From: Acinetobacter populi
Lineage (GTDB): Bacteria > Pseudomonadota > Gammaproteobacteria > Pseudomonadales > Moraxellaceae
Length of the DNA: 64,000 bases
Assembly (NCBI RefSeq): GCF_002174125.1
Contig: NZ_NEXX01000001.1
Coordinates: 62,001 to 126,000, forward strand
Direction of reading: 5' to 3'
Positions 26,216 through 33,890 of this stretch are shown here, one piece after another. Made by a program: the position numbers and the translations under genes. The notes under the pieces were generated by a model. That model ran no database searches. It was not told the DNA's origin and saw only the letters and a list, made by a program, of their open reading frames with translations. The first letter of the stretch is position 1, and each line of letters begins with the position of its first letter.

Positions 26216-26914
26216 TTATATCCATGTCAGTAAATCAGAACGTGCTGCCTTGATAAAATGATGTTCATTCAGGCTAAGTAATTGTGGTTCACTGCCGACC
26301 AAACGCAAGGTGGTCAAACTACTATTGGCAATGGCCCAATTGAGTGCAAAGGTATGTTTGGCGTCCAGTCCCAAAATTTTACCTGCCACCACAGAAATTA
26401 CGCCACCTGAGGTAAATACAATGGCATAACGTAGCTGCGTTTGTGCCAGTTGGACACATAAATTTTGCAGAGCCTGCTCAACCCGATCTTTAAAATGTTG
26501 CCAAGTTTCTTCATATTCATGATCGAACTCGGCACTGATCCAGCGATCAATTGCGCCATCAAAAATCTTTGCCAGATAAGCTCGGGGATTACTTTCCTGT
26601 GCCACATCCTGCTTCAACAATTCCGGCTGCAAAAAACGTGGTTCATATTGGGCAAAAACTTGTTGATGATTAAATTCATTCCAGACGCTGTCTGTCAGTA
26701 TTTCTGTTTCTGGAAAACACTGTGCCAATGCAAGTGCTGCTGTTTCCTGATGACGTACCATACTGCCTGCAACCACCACAGGCTGCTGTTTTAAAATCTG
26801 TTTGAAAAACTGACCCAGTAGCACTGCTTGCTGCTCACCGGTACTGGACAATTTGTCATAACTTTCTGCACCAAAAGACGCTTGTCCATGACGAACAAAA
26901 TAAATCGTGGTCAT
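26216..26914 (-). CDS. histidine phosphatase superfamily protein
   Basis: Phosphatase of 232 aa in the phosphoglycerate-mutase-like histidine phosphatase family. FVRHGQASFG at the N-terminus carries the phospho-accepting histidine; a second conserved arginine region is AGSMVRHQETA. Its ATG overlaps the stop of the kinase gene by four bases (ATGA), so the two are translationally coupled. Pairing a kinase and a phosphatase in one operon suggests both act on the same phosphorylated intermediate, but this is an inference from position. Confidence 0.87.
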   Translation of the reverse strand: MTTIYFVRHGQASFGAESYDKLSSTGEQQAVLLGQFFKQILKQQPVVVAGSMVRHQETAALALAQCFPETEILTDSVWNEFNHQQVFAQYEPRFLQPELLKQDVAQESNPRAYLAKIFDGAIDRWISAEFDHEYEETWQHFKDRVEQALQNLCVQLAQTQLRYAIVFTSGGVISVVAGKILGLDAKHTFALNWAIANSSLTTLRLVGSEPQLLSLNEHHFIKAARSDLLTWI

Positions 26915-28032
26915 TGTTTTAATATGTCCTGCAATTTTGCCGAAAATTCCTGAATCAGTGTATTGGCTTCACTATCCTGTTGAGCAATCAATTGTAAAGC
27001 TCGAATATGCAAGGCATGAATCACGATCCAGAAATCTTTAAAGGCGGGATTATCGGTTTGTTGATGATAATAGCGATAATAAATTTGCTGGGCGATGCCT
27101 GCCAGACGAAATAATCCAAATACCTCATAAAAAGACCAGTTTTCAGGCTGTAATCCTGTTTTACTCAGATAGTAATCTACCACCTGCTGACGGGTAAGCA
27201 TGCCTTTTAAATTGGTGGGCTGGCGACGTGTAGACTTCATCAAGGCATCATCATCTTGCTGTACCCAATAGGCCAAAGCACTACCCAAATCCATTAAAGG
27301 ATCGCCGAGTGTTGCCATTTCCCAGTCCAGTACACCAATCACTTTGGTTGGCTGTGCCGGATCAAGTACGATGTTGTCAAAACGCCAATCATTGTGAATT
27401 ACACAGGTGCTAGAATCAGCCGGAATATTATCCAGCAGCCATTGCCGCACAAAAGCAAAGTCGGGTACGTTCGGCGTATGTGCTTTGGCATAGCGACTGT
27501 CCCAGCCTTCAACCTGACGGCGACAATAGCCCTCACCCTTGCCAAGTTTTTCCAGCGCAGTGCCCTGATATGGCACCTGATGTAATTCAATCAGTTTATC
27601 CAGCACATTGATACACAATTCATGCACCTGTGCTTCGTCAAGTTGTAACTCCTTCGGTAAATTAGCACGGGGAATAATGCCCTCTATACGTTTCATCACA
27701 TAGAAATCGCAACCAATCACGCCCTCATCCTGACACAATACCACCATCTCCGGCAGCACTGGATAAAATGGGGTGAGTTCTTTTTGCACGGTATATTCCC
27801 GTACCATATCATGTGCCGATTTGGCTTTGGTACCTTTAGGTGGGCGACGTAAAATTAAATCGACATTGTCATATTGCAGCCGATAAGTCCAGTTTGATGC
27901 ACCACCGGAATATTGTGTGACCTGTGCCGTTCCTTGTAGTTGCACACCCTGTTGTGTTAACCATGTTTCAACAGCCTGAATATCCAGTTCTTCGCCTTTG
28001 CGGACTTGACCGCCAATATCAATCACTGACAT
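26911..28032 (-). CDS. APH-family phosphotransferase (ACAD10/11 kinase-like)
   Basis: Kinase-fold protein of 373 aa in the aminoglycoside phosphotransferase/choline kinase superfamily, in the subgroup fused to or beside acyl-CoA dehydrogenases. The catalytic loop is IHNDWRFDNIVLD, with metal-binding DWEMATLGDPLMDL following. In ACAD10/11 and LvaA this fold phosphorylates 4-hydroxyacyl-CoA. ATG 28032 is chosen over the upstream in-frame start at 28074 because AGGG lies seven bases before it and it avoids overlap with the dehydrogenase gene. It is directly after that gene in the operon. Confidence 0.88.
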   Translation of the reverse strand: MSVIDIGGQVRKGEELDIQAVETWLTQQGVQLQGTAQVTQYSGGASNWTYRLQYDNVDLILRRPPKGTKAKSAHDMVREYTVQKELTPFYPVLPEMVVLCQDEGVIGCDFYVMKRIEGIIPRANLPKELQLDEAQVHELCINVLDKLIELHQVPYQGTALEKLGKGEGYCRRQVEGWDSRYAKAHTPNVPDFAFVRQWLLDNIPADSSTCVIHNDWRFDNIVLDPAQPTKVIGVLDWEMATLGDPLMDLGSALAYWVQQDDDALMKSTRRQPTNLKGMLTRQQVVDYYLSKTGLQPENWSFYEVFGLFRLAGIAQQIYYRYYHQQTDNPAFKDFWIVIHALHIRALQLIAQQDSEANTLIQEFSAKLQDILKQ

Positions 28033-28045
28033 ATGAATTCCCTTC

Positions 28046-29293
28046 TTATTGTTCAGATGGCTTTTTGCGGCCATAGCCGCGTTTTTTCAATTCCAGTTTG
28101 GCAATCATGCTCTTATGTACTTCATCAGGACCATCCGCCAGACGTAAGCTACGTGCCTGATTAAAAAAAGCAGTTAAAGGTGTATCACGGGATACACCTG
28201 CACCGCCATGAATCTGGATTGCCATATCCACCACCTGTTGCAATACATTTGGTGCCACCACTTTAATCGCAGAAATTTCTGTTAAGGCCGCCATATTGCC
28301 GACAGTATCCATTTTGTAGGCAGCATACAAGGTCAATAATCTGGCCTGATCAATCGCTACTCTTGCATCCGCAACCCGTTCCAAGTTACCACCTAATTTC
28401 AGAATTTCTTTGCCAAATGCATGACGTGACATACCACGGTCAATCATCAATTCCAGTGCTTTTTCTGCCGCACCGATACAACGCATACAATGATGAATAC
28501 GTCCCGGTCCCAAACGTCCCTGTGCAATTTCAAAGCCCTGACCGGCACCACCAATAAAATTGCTGACAGGCACACGCACATTGTCAAAATTCATCTGTCC
28601 ATGCCCATGTGGAGCATCATAGTCGCCAAATACAGGCAACATACGTTCAATCGTTACTCCTTCGCTATCCACCGGTACCAACACCATCGAATGCTGATGA
28701 TGACGATCTTTACTTGGATCAGGTGTATGCGCCATAAAAATAATGATTTTGGCATTCGGATCACCCAAACCTGACGACCACCATTTGCGGCCATTCAAAA
28801 CAATTTCATCCCCTTCTACCACTGCGGTGGCCTGCATATTGGTCGCATCACTAGAAGCAACTTCAGGTTCAGTCATACCAAACACGGAACGGATTTTACC
28901 TTCCAGCAAAGGCATCAGCCATTGCTGTTTTTGGGCATCTGTACCATAGCGCCAAAGGACTTCCATATTGCCACTATCAGGCGCATTACAGTTAAATACA
29001 GTCGGTGCAATCAGGCTACGACCAGTCAGTTCGGCAATATGCGCATATTCCTGTACCGACAATCCGGCACCTAATACCGGATCAGGCAAAAACATGTTCC
29101 ATAATCCGGCAGCTTTGGCTTTGGCTTTTAATTGTTCAAGTTGTGCCGGCCATGACCATTTGGTCCAGTCGCCATCAACATTTAAATGATGAACGTCATG
29201 CCAAAATTGTGTTTCAACCGGTTCGATTTCCTGCTGTATAAATGCTTTGCTGCGTACAATAAAATCCTGAGCACGTTCGGATAGGACAAACAT
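28046..29293 (-). CDS. acyl-CoA dehydrogenase (ACAD11-like)
   Basis: FAD-dependent acyl-CoA dehydrogenase of 415 aa. Visible are the FAD-binding MTEPEVASSDATN block, the WWSSGLGDPNAK segment, and the C-terminal IHGGAGVSRDTPL block. First gene of the four-gene operon; ATG 29293 has AAGGA upstream. In ACAD10/11-type systems the dehydrogenase-like domain works with the kinase to remove a phosphorylated 4-hydroxyl and yield an enoyl-CoA. That assignment here rests on the neighbouring kinase. Confidence 0.9.
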   Translation of the reverse strand: MFVLSERAQDFIVRSKAFIQQEIEPVETQFWHDVHHLNVDGDWTKWSWPAQLEQLKAKAKAAGLWNMFLPDPVLGAGLSVQEYAHIAELTGRSLIAPTVFNCNAPDSGNMEVLWRYGTDAQKQQWLMPLLEGKIRSVFGMTEPEVASSDATNMQATAVVEGDEIVLNGRKWWSSGLGDPNAKIIIFMAHTPDPSKDRHHQHSMVLVPVDSEGVTIERMLPVFGDYDAPHGHGQMNFDNVRVPVSNFIGGAGQGFEIAQGRLGPGRIHHCMRCIGAAEKALELMIDRGMSRHAFGKEILKLGGNLERVADARVAIDQARLLTLYAAYKMDTVGNMAALTEISAIKVVAPNVLQQVVDMAIQIHGGAGVSRDTPLTAFFNQARSLRLADGPDEVHKSMIAKLELKKRGYGRKKPSEQ

Positions 29294-29380
29294 AAAATAT
29301 CCTTTTTATCTGATTTTTACTTTACAACAGCATAGTGCAAAAATTAATATGAATGAAATGATTTTAATCTATAGCCAATC

Positions 29381-30325
29381 ATGAACAATATTCATAACCT
29401 TATGTCTAAAAACAGCAATCTTGACCTACCCCAGTTTTATCGTATAGATGCCAATCTATATCCCTTATTTATTGCCATTTTCGAACAACAAAGTATTTCC
29501 AAAGCGGCCCATCTGTTATGTATCAGCCAATCAGCCGTAAGTCATGCCTTACAGCGTTTAAGGCTACAGTTGCACGATGATCTATTTATTCGTACAGGCA
29601 ATAAAATGTTGCCCACAGCTTTTGCACAGCAGATCTATCTCCCCATTAAACAGGCACTGATCAGTCTGCAAAATATTAGCCTGCAACAACAGTCATTTGA
29701 TCCAAAAACCTTACAACAATTAAAAATCGCTGTACATGATGAAATCGAACCCTTGATCTTCCCCAAACTGATTGCACATTTCCAGCAATTCAATCCGGAA
29801 ATCCAGTTCTTGAGTTCAAAACTGGATCGTAAAAATATGCGCGCCGATCTGGCCTCACAACAAATTGATTTTGTCATTGATCTGGCGCAGCATAACGATG
29901 AAAAATTACAATTTCAGTGTCTGGTTGAAGATTTTTTTGTGGTGTGTACCGCACAACAACAGATGAATAAAGAGATTTATTTGTCAGCACCGCATATTGG
30001 TGTATCTTCACGCCGCACCGGACAACTGGTTGAAGATATTTATCTTCATCGCCAACAACAGCTTCAACAAAAACAGTCAAGACAGATTTTTTTACGCTGC
30101 CAGCACTATGCCACAGCCTTACAAGTACTCACCCAACATCCGACTGCGATTTTGACCATACCGCAAAGTATTTTAAAACATCTGCATTATGATCAAAGCT
30201 TACGCATTTTTGAATTGCCGATTGAACTGCCACATATTCGTATGGGCATGTTCTGGCATCAGGATTTACAAGATAATCCCCGCCATAATTTTTTAAGACA
30301 GGAGATTTTAAAAATCTTTTGTTAA
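29381..30325 (+). CDS. LysR-family regulator of the acyl-CoA operon
   Basis: LysR-type regulator of 314 aa, or 307 if the ATG at 29402 is used. The HTH region FIAIFEQQSISKAAHLLCISQSAVSHALQRL is near residues 30-65. It is divergent from the acyl-CoA dehydrogenase operon across 87 bases, so it likely controls that operon. Neither start has a good ribosome site. Its 3' side abuts the insertion locus at 30.4 kb. Confidence 0.87.
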   Translation: MNNIHNLMSKNSNLDLPQFYRIDANLYPLFIAIFEQQSISKAAHLLCISQSAVSHALQRLRLQLHDDLFIRTGNKMLPTAFAQQIYLPIKQALISLQNISLQQQSFDPKTLQQLKIAVHDEIEPLIFPKLIAHFQQFNPEIQFLSSKLDRKNMRADLASQQIDFVIDLAQHNDEKLQFQCLVEDFFVVCTAQQQMNKEIYLSAPHIGVSSRRTGQLVEDIYLHRQQQLQQKQSRQIFLRCQHYATALQVLTQHPTAILTIPQSILKHLHYDQSLRIFELPIELPHIRMGMFWHQDLQDNPRHNFLRQEILKIFC

Positions 30326-30376
30326 TCTTTGAAAGGAATGATTTAAAATCTCATGACAATAAATCATCTCATATAC

Positions 30377-30433
30377 TTAACCACCATACTGCTGTTTCAG
30401 ATACAGTGTAATCGCTTCTGATTCAAACATTTT
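30377..30433. repeat. displaced copy of the glutaredoxin-like gene 3' end (left direct repeat)
   Basis: These 57 bases match 31795-31851 at 56 of 57 positions, same orientation. They encode the last 18 codons and stop of the glutaredoxin/GST-like gene on the minus strand; the single difference is synonymous (GGT for GGA). The copy has no gene body attached. It lies beyond the cargo gene and appears to be the original gene end pushed aside by an insertion, or a duplicated end. Confidence 0.9.
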
Positions 30434-30484
30434 CATGCTCTACATAACTTTTTCATACTTGCCATTTGATCATCGTACATTTTC

Positions 30485-30509
30485 ACTCATCAAACAAAAT
30501 TTGTTGAGT
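30485..30509 (-). terminator. hairpin after the cargo gene
   Basis: ACTCATCAAA (30485-30494) and TTTGTTGAGT (30500-30509) pair at 9 of 10 positions, just after the cargo gene stop. No T run, so a weak or Rho-dependent end. Confidence 0.4.
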
Positions 30510-30521
30510 ATTTAATCATAT

Positions 30522-31793
30522 TTATTGTTTTTCAAGATTTTCAATTTCTTCAGACAGTATAAATCTAGATGGAAGTGTTTGGTAAAATTCAAGTTTTTTT
30601 TGATTTGACCAATTACTAAATTGATTTATTATTGATTTTAAATAATATTTGTCCACAGCATTATCTTTACATTCAATAAATCTTTTTATAACATCTACAC
30701 CAATTTCACAATCAAGAATGTTCAATGCTTCGATATATAATGTACTGAAACCATTGTGTAATTTTTCTTTTTGAATAAAATAATCTTTTAAAATTTTTTC
30801 AATGTATGGGTCATTAATTTTCACTGGAAGTATTTCCACAAATAACTCATCAAAAGATTCATAAAATACCCCACTACGATTATATGCTTGTAATGTAACC
30901 TTTCCTTGATTATTTTGAGTGAAAAGCAAATACCATCTTTCATCTAAATTTTCACATAAAGGTCTGGAAAATGCAAAACGAGAATCTATTTCACCATATT
31001 TATATTGTCCCCAAAATAACAGTCCAGCATGCTGTTTAATTTCTTTATCAAAAAATAAAGCGCCAAATGTATCATACAAATATTTTGACTTTTCTGTGTC
31101 ATGTAAATTATCGGAAAAATCATCAAAAACAGCATGCGCAGGCTGCATCAAAAGATTAGAGAGAAAAACCGGAGATAGCCAATTTTCACTATACTTTTCA
31201 TTTAATTCATTTGCTAATTGAATCAATCTGTTATCCATACCCTTTAAAATGGACATTGATAAAATAGCGGGAAAAATTCTTTTTATATCATCTGCTGTTG
31301 GATTATAAAAATGTAAATAATCATTTATAAACAAATCTTTTGAATTTAGATTAAAATTAAAGGTACTTAATTTATCAGAATTTTGAGCGACAAATCTATA
31401 TACCTCCTGCATTTTCTCACTTCCTTTCCCCAACATTATTGATATAAATGTTTTAAAGTTAGATAACTGACTTTCCGAAAGAATATAACCTTTTTTTTGC
31501 TCAATCAATTGCACTAAAAATATAAGAAATTCATTCGCAATAATGTCTGAAATAGAGTCGGAATTTGATCCGATAAATATTTTTTCTCCTTTGCTTTTAC
31601 TTTTGATCAACTTTAGCCAAGTTGAGTACGCTGGTTCATAATCAAAACTAGCTAATGCCTGCATAGCAGCCTGTTTCGCATTGCCTTTTTCTCATTGAAT
31701 CAATGAAAAAAGGAACTCAGCATTTTTAATATCAGATGATAGAGAATATATAACCTGAACTTTTTTCTCCCCTTTTAATTTACTTAAATCCAT
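30522..31793 (-). pseudogene. HEAT-like hypothetical protein gene interrupted by in-frame TGA
   Basis: Reading from ATG 31793, the frame runs 33 codons, hits TGA (31694-31692), and continues open without a frameshift for 390 more codons to 30522. The joined product would be about 424 residues. Residues around the break (KNAEFLFSLIQ, then EKGNAKQAAMQALASFDYEPAYSTWLKLI) look like one continuous HEAT-like helix pair, which supports a nonsense mutation rather than two genes. The gene is visibly AT-richer than its neighbours. Its ATG lies one base after the stop of the glutaredoxin-like gene, and the block is bounded by 57-bp direct repeats, so it looks acquired. The rest of the protein matches no family I recognise. 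An internal ATG at 31664 lacks a ribosome site. Confidence 0.7.
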
Positions 31794-31794
31794 A

Positions 31795-31851
31795 TTATCC
31801 ACCATACTGCTGTTTCAGATACAGTGTAATCGCTTCTGATTCAAACATTTT
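31795..31851. repeat. right direct repeat (native position in glutaredoxin-like gene)
   Basis: Same 57 bases as 30377-30433 apart from one position, here forming the in-frame end of the glutaredoxin/GST-like gene. Confidence 0.9.
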
Positions 31852-32580
31852 TACGCCAGTATTGGGGTCTTCCAGATAAGGTAACTGGATTTTGCCACCC
31901 AAACGTTGCATCGCCTTTTCCCGTTTTCCACCTTTTAAAGGCGTATATTTGCCCGGTTTTAAGCGTAAACTGGCAAGTCCCTGATCTTGCCAGCGTTCCT
32001 TGGGAAGATTATGCAGAATATAAGGAAGTTCCAGTTCGGTTAGTTTTGCTCGGACCACACGGGAATAGGGACTGGCTTCAAAACTCCATAATTCCAGTAA
32101 TTTTTCCGGTGCTGCATGCTTCTTATTATGACCATTGGCGACAATGCCATATAAGCCGCTAATCAATACACCAACACCAGCCACAACGGGAAGTTTGGAA
32201 TAGTTCAGGTAAGCCAGCGGGACTTTGCCATCTGCACTATAGTATTTGAATAAATGCGCAATAATTGCTTCTGACTGGTACAGCCGATCTCCGGTATTTT
32301 CATCAATCAGAAATGGAAATTGCAACTTACCGCCGAGTTCTTTTACCAAAGGACGAAAACGGGTGCCATTTTTGGGACAGGGATAAATTTCCACATCCAG
32401 ATTTAAAAAGGTCAATACTTCCCTGACTCGACGGCAATATGGGCATCCTTCAAACTCATAGAGTTTTAAGGCTTTTTCCGGTTGCTTGGGAAATGGCGTT
32501 CCCATAATGCCACGCCCCATTTCGGTCACGCTTGATGCCAACGCCTGTATGATCTGTACCTGATGTGCAATTTTCCGCAT
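31795..32580 (-). CDS. tandem glutaredoxin/GST N-terminal-domain protein
   Basis: Protein of 261 aa with two thioredoxin-like GST N-terminal domains. The first, about residues 38-115, has a redox motif Cys46-Pro-Tyr-Cys49 (FEGCPYCRRV). The second, about 180-261, has the equivalent loop SPYS, so the cysteines are lost and that half is probably structural or glutathione-binding. Both carry the SEAI(I/T)xxL helix. ATG 32580 follows GTAGGAATCATT. It lies 25 bases after rraA on the same strand. Its final 57 bases are duplicated at 30377-30433. Confidence 0.85.
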   Translation of the reverse strand: MRKIAHQVQIIQALASSVTEMGRGIMGTPFPKQPEKALKLYEFEGCPYCRRVREVLTFLNLDVEIYPCPKNGTRFRPLVKELGGKLQFPFLIDENTGDRLYQSEAIIAHLFKYYSADGKVPLAYLNYSKLPVVAGVGVLISGLYGIVANGHNKKHAAPEKLLELWSFEASPYSRVVRAKLTELELPYILHNLPKERWQDQGLASLRLKPGKYTPLKGGKREKAMQRLGGKIQLPYLEDPNTGVKMFESEAITLYLKQQYGG

Positions 32581-32605
32581 AATGATTCCTACAGCTTAAT
32601 CAAAG

Positions 32606-33115
32606 TTATAATTGCACCAGAGCTTCTTTTGCAACCACAATACCATTATTATCTGCATAAATATAATCGTCCTGTGCAATTTCCACACCACCGAAATACA
32701 AAGTCACACCTGTTTCACCAATCCCTTTACGCGTACTTTTTTGTGGAATAGCTGCCAGTGCATGAACCCCTAGATCCAGTTCGGCAATGGCATCAACATC
32801 ACGCACACAACCATAAATAATCACGCCATTCCAATTATTTTTGACCGCAGATTCGGCAATTAAATCACCCATTAATGCACAGCGAATTGATGCGCCACCA
32901 TCGACCACCAACACTTTACCTGTGCCATCAGTCGCCAATAATTCCTTAACCCGGGAATTATCCTCAAAACACTTTACTGTAACCACCTGACCGCCAAAAG
33001 TTTTACGTGCACCATAGCTTTTAAAGCTTTTCCCATCAATCGAAGGTGATACCACCTGTAAATCCTTAGCTTCATTATCATCCAACAGATCACACGTAAC
33101 GAATGCCACACTCAT
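32606..33115 (-). CDS. rraA: RraA-family protein (RNase E regulator / HMG aldolase fold)
   Basis: Cytoplasmic protein of 169 aa, full-length for RraA (regulator of RNase E activity). Family motifs are CDLLDD near the N-terminus, LLATDGTGKVLVVDGGASIRCALMGDLIAESAV, and YGCVRDVDAI. RraA proteins share a fold with 4-hydroxy-4-methyl-2-oxoglutarate aldolases, and the G-x-R-D motif needed for aldolase is present, so either function is possible. ATG 33115 has GGAG eight bases upstream, better than the longer in-frame start at 33139. Confidence 0.88.
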   Translation of the reverse strand: MSVAFVTCDLLDDNEAKDLQVVSPSIDGKSFKSYGARKTFGGQVVTVKCFEDNSRVKELLATDGTGKVLVVDGGASIRCALMGDLIAESAVKNNWNGVIIYGCVRDVDAIAELDLGVHALAAIPQKSTRKGIGETGVTLYFGGVEIAQDDYIYADNNGIVVAKEALVQL

Positions 33116-33307
33116 TTTGATTACTCCATGATTGCTCAATTATTTTATGTCAATGTTTTAACCTTTCTTTGCTCGCTTGTACAGTTTTTTACATCGCCTT
33201 TCGACCAATGACTCGATTTTCACTAGCCATTTACAGATGCAAAAATGAGTTAAAAAGCATATAAATAATGTTTAAATCCTTTTCGGACTTTCTTTTTTAA
33301 TAAATTT

Positions 33308-33326
33308 AAATGATAATTACTTTTAT
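33308..33326 (+). promoter_or_regulatory. Fur-like half-site before the DUF3325 cassette
   Basis: AAATGATAATTACTTTTAT contains a perfect TGATAAT half of the Fur 7-1-7 consensus with a poor second half. It lies about 20 bases before the first gene of an iron-type membrane cassette. Nothing else is recognised in the 228-base gap 33116-33343. Confidence 0.35.
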
Positions 33327-33343
33327 TTATCCTGCTACTTGAT

Positions 33344-33613
33344 ATGAAATCTTTTGGTATTCTCATGAGTTTTCTGGGATGCATCAGCCTGTATCTTTGC
33401 CATCCCAATCAAACCTTATTAAAACAGCATCTGGCTGCATGGATGCGCTATATCGGCGCTTTTATTCTTATTTTTGGTTTGCTGATTCTACTCTATGCTT
33501 TACCAAAACACGTTGCAGTTTTCGTCTGGATGGCGATCATTACAGTCATGTGGTGTTTACTGCCTTTTATTGCACTTTTTAAACGGTACACTGCACATGA
33601 AATCGAAAAATAA
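33344..33613 (+). CDS. DUF3325-family small membrane protein
   Basis: Membrane protein of 89 aa with three hydrophobic helices (about residues 4-20, 37-55, 58-78) and a short charged tail. Length and layout match DUF3325, a family found beside PepSY (PiuB-like) proteins in iron/siderophore loci. Its end overlaps the next gene by 17 bases, a sign of tight co-translation. Confidence 0.78.
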   Translation: MKSFGILMSFLGCISLYLCHPNQTLLKQHLAAWMRYIGAFILIFGLLILLYALPKHVAVFVWMAIITVMWCLLPFIALFKRYTAHEIEK

Positions 33614-33887
33614 TCAAAAGATACAACCTGATTGGTGGAGTAAAACATTTGCCGGATTATTCCTTGGACTGGCTTTCGGTATTGCCATGGGTAGTCTGGT
33701 TTCATTGTTAACCTTGGGACACTTCGAGCGTTCACTGGTACCACAATTTGGTATGTGGACCATTCCGTGGGTGTGGATGGCATTATTTTTTCTGGCTTAT
33801 TTATTTCCCAAAGGCTGGCAGGCAGTTGTCACCTATAGCATCGCCAATCTAATTGCCTATGCCTGCGTCTTCTGGCTACGAGGTTAA
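33597..33887 (+). CDS. DUF3649-family small membrane protein
   Basis: Membrane protein of 96 aa with about three hydrophobic helices (residues 15-38, 53-66, 70-94) and the WWSKTFAGLFLGLAFG start typical of DUF3649. ATG 33597 is chosen because it fits the family length. A longer in-frame start exists upstream but would read far into the previous gene. It ends three bases before the PepSY gene ATG. Confidence 0.78.
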   Translation: MKSKNNQKIQPDWWSKTFAGLFLGLAFGIAMGSLVSLLTLGHFERSLVPQFGMWTIPWVWMALFFLAYLFPKGWQAVVTYSIANLIAYACVFWLRG

Positions 33888-33890
33888 ATC

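Larger units (their letters stand above)
30434..31794 (-). mobile_element. putative 1.36-kb insertion at the 3' end of the glutaredoxin-like gene
   Basis: The block between the two 57-bp repeats holds only the broken AT-rich gene and a hairpin. No integrase or transposase and no terminal inverted repeats are seen. The upstream gene keeps an intact 3' end, and a second 3' end lies at the far side, as expected when incoming DNA restores the target gene. Homologous gene-end recombination is an alternative. Confidence 0.5.

Noticed and set aside
31692..31694. TGA read as selenocysteine
   Set aside because: No selenoprotein context or obvious SECIS-like hairpin directly after it, and the surroundings are a helix repeat without redox motif.
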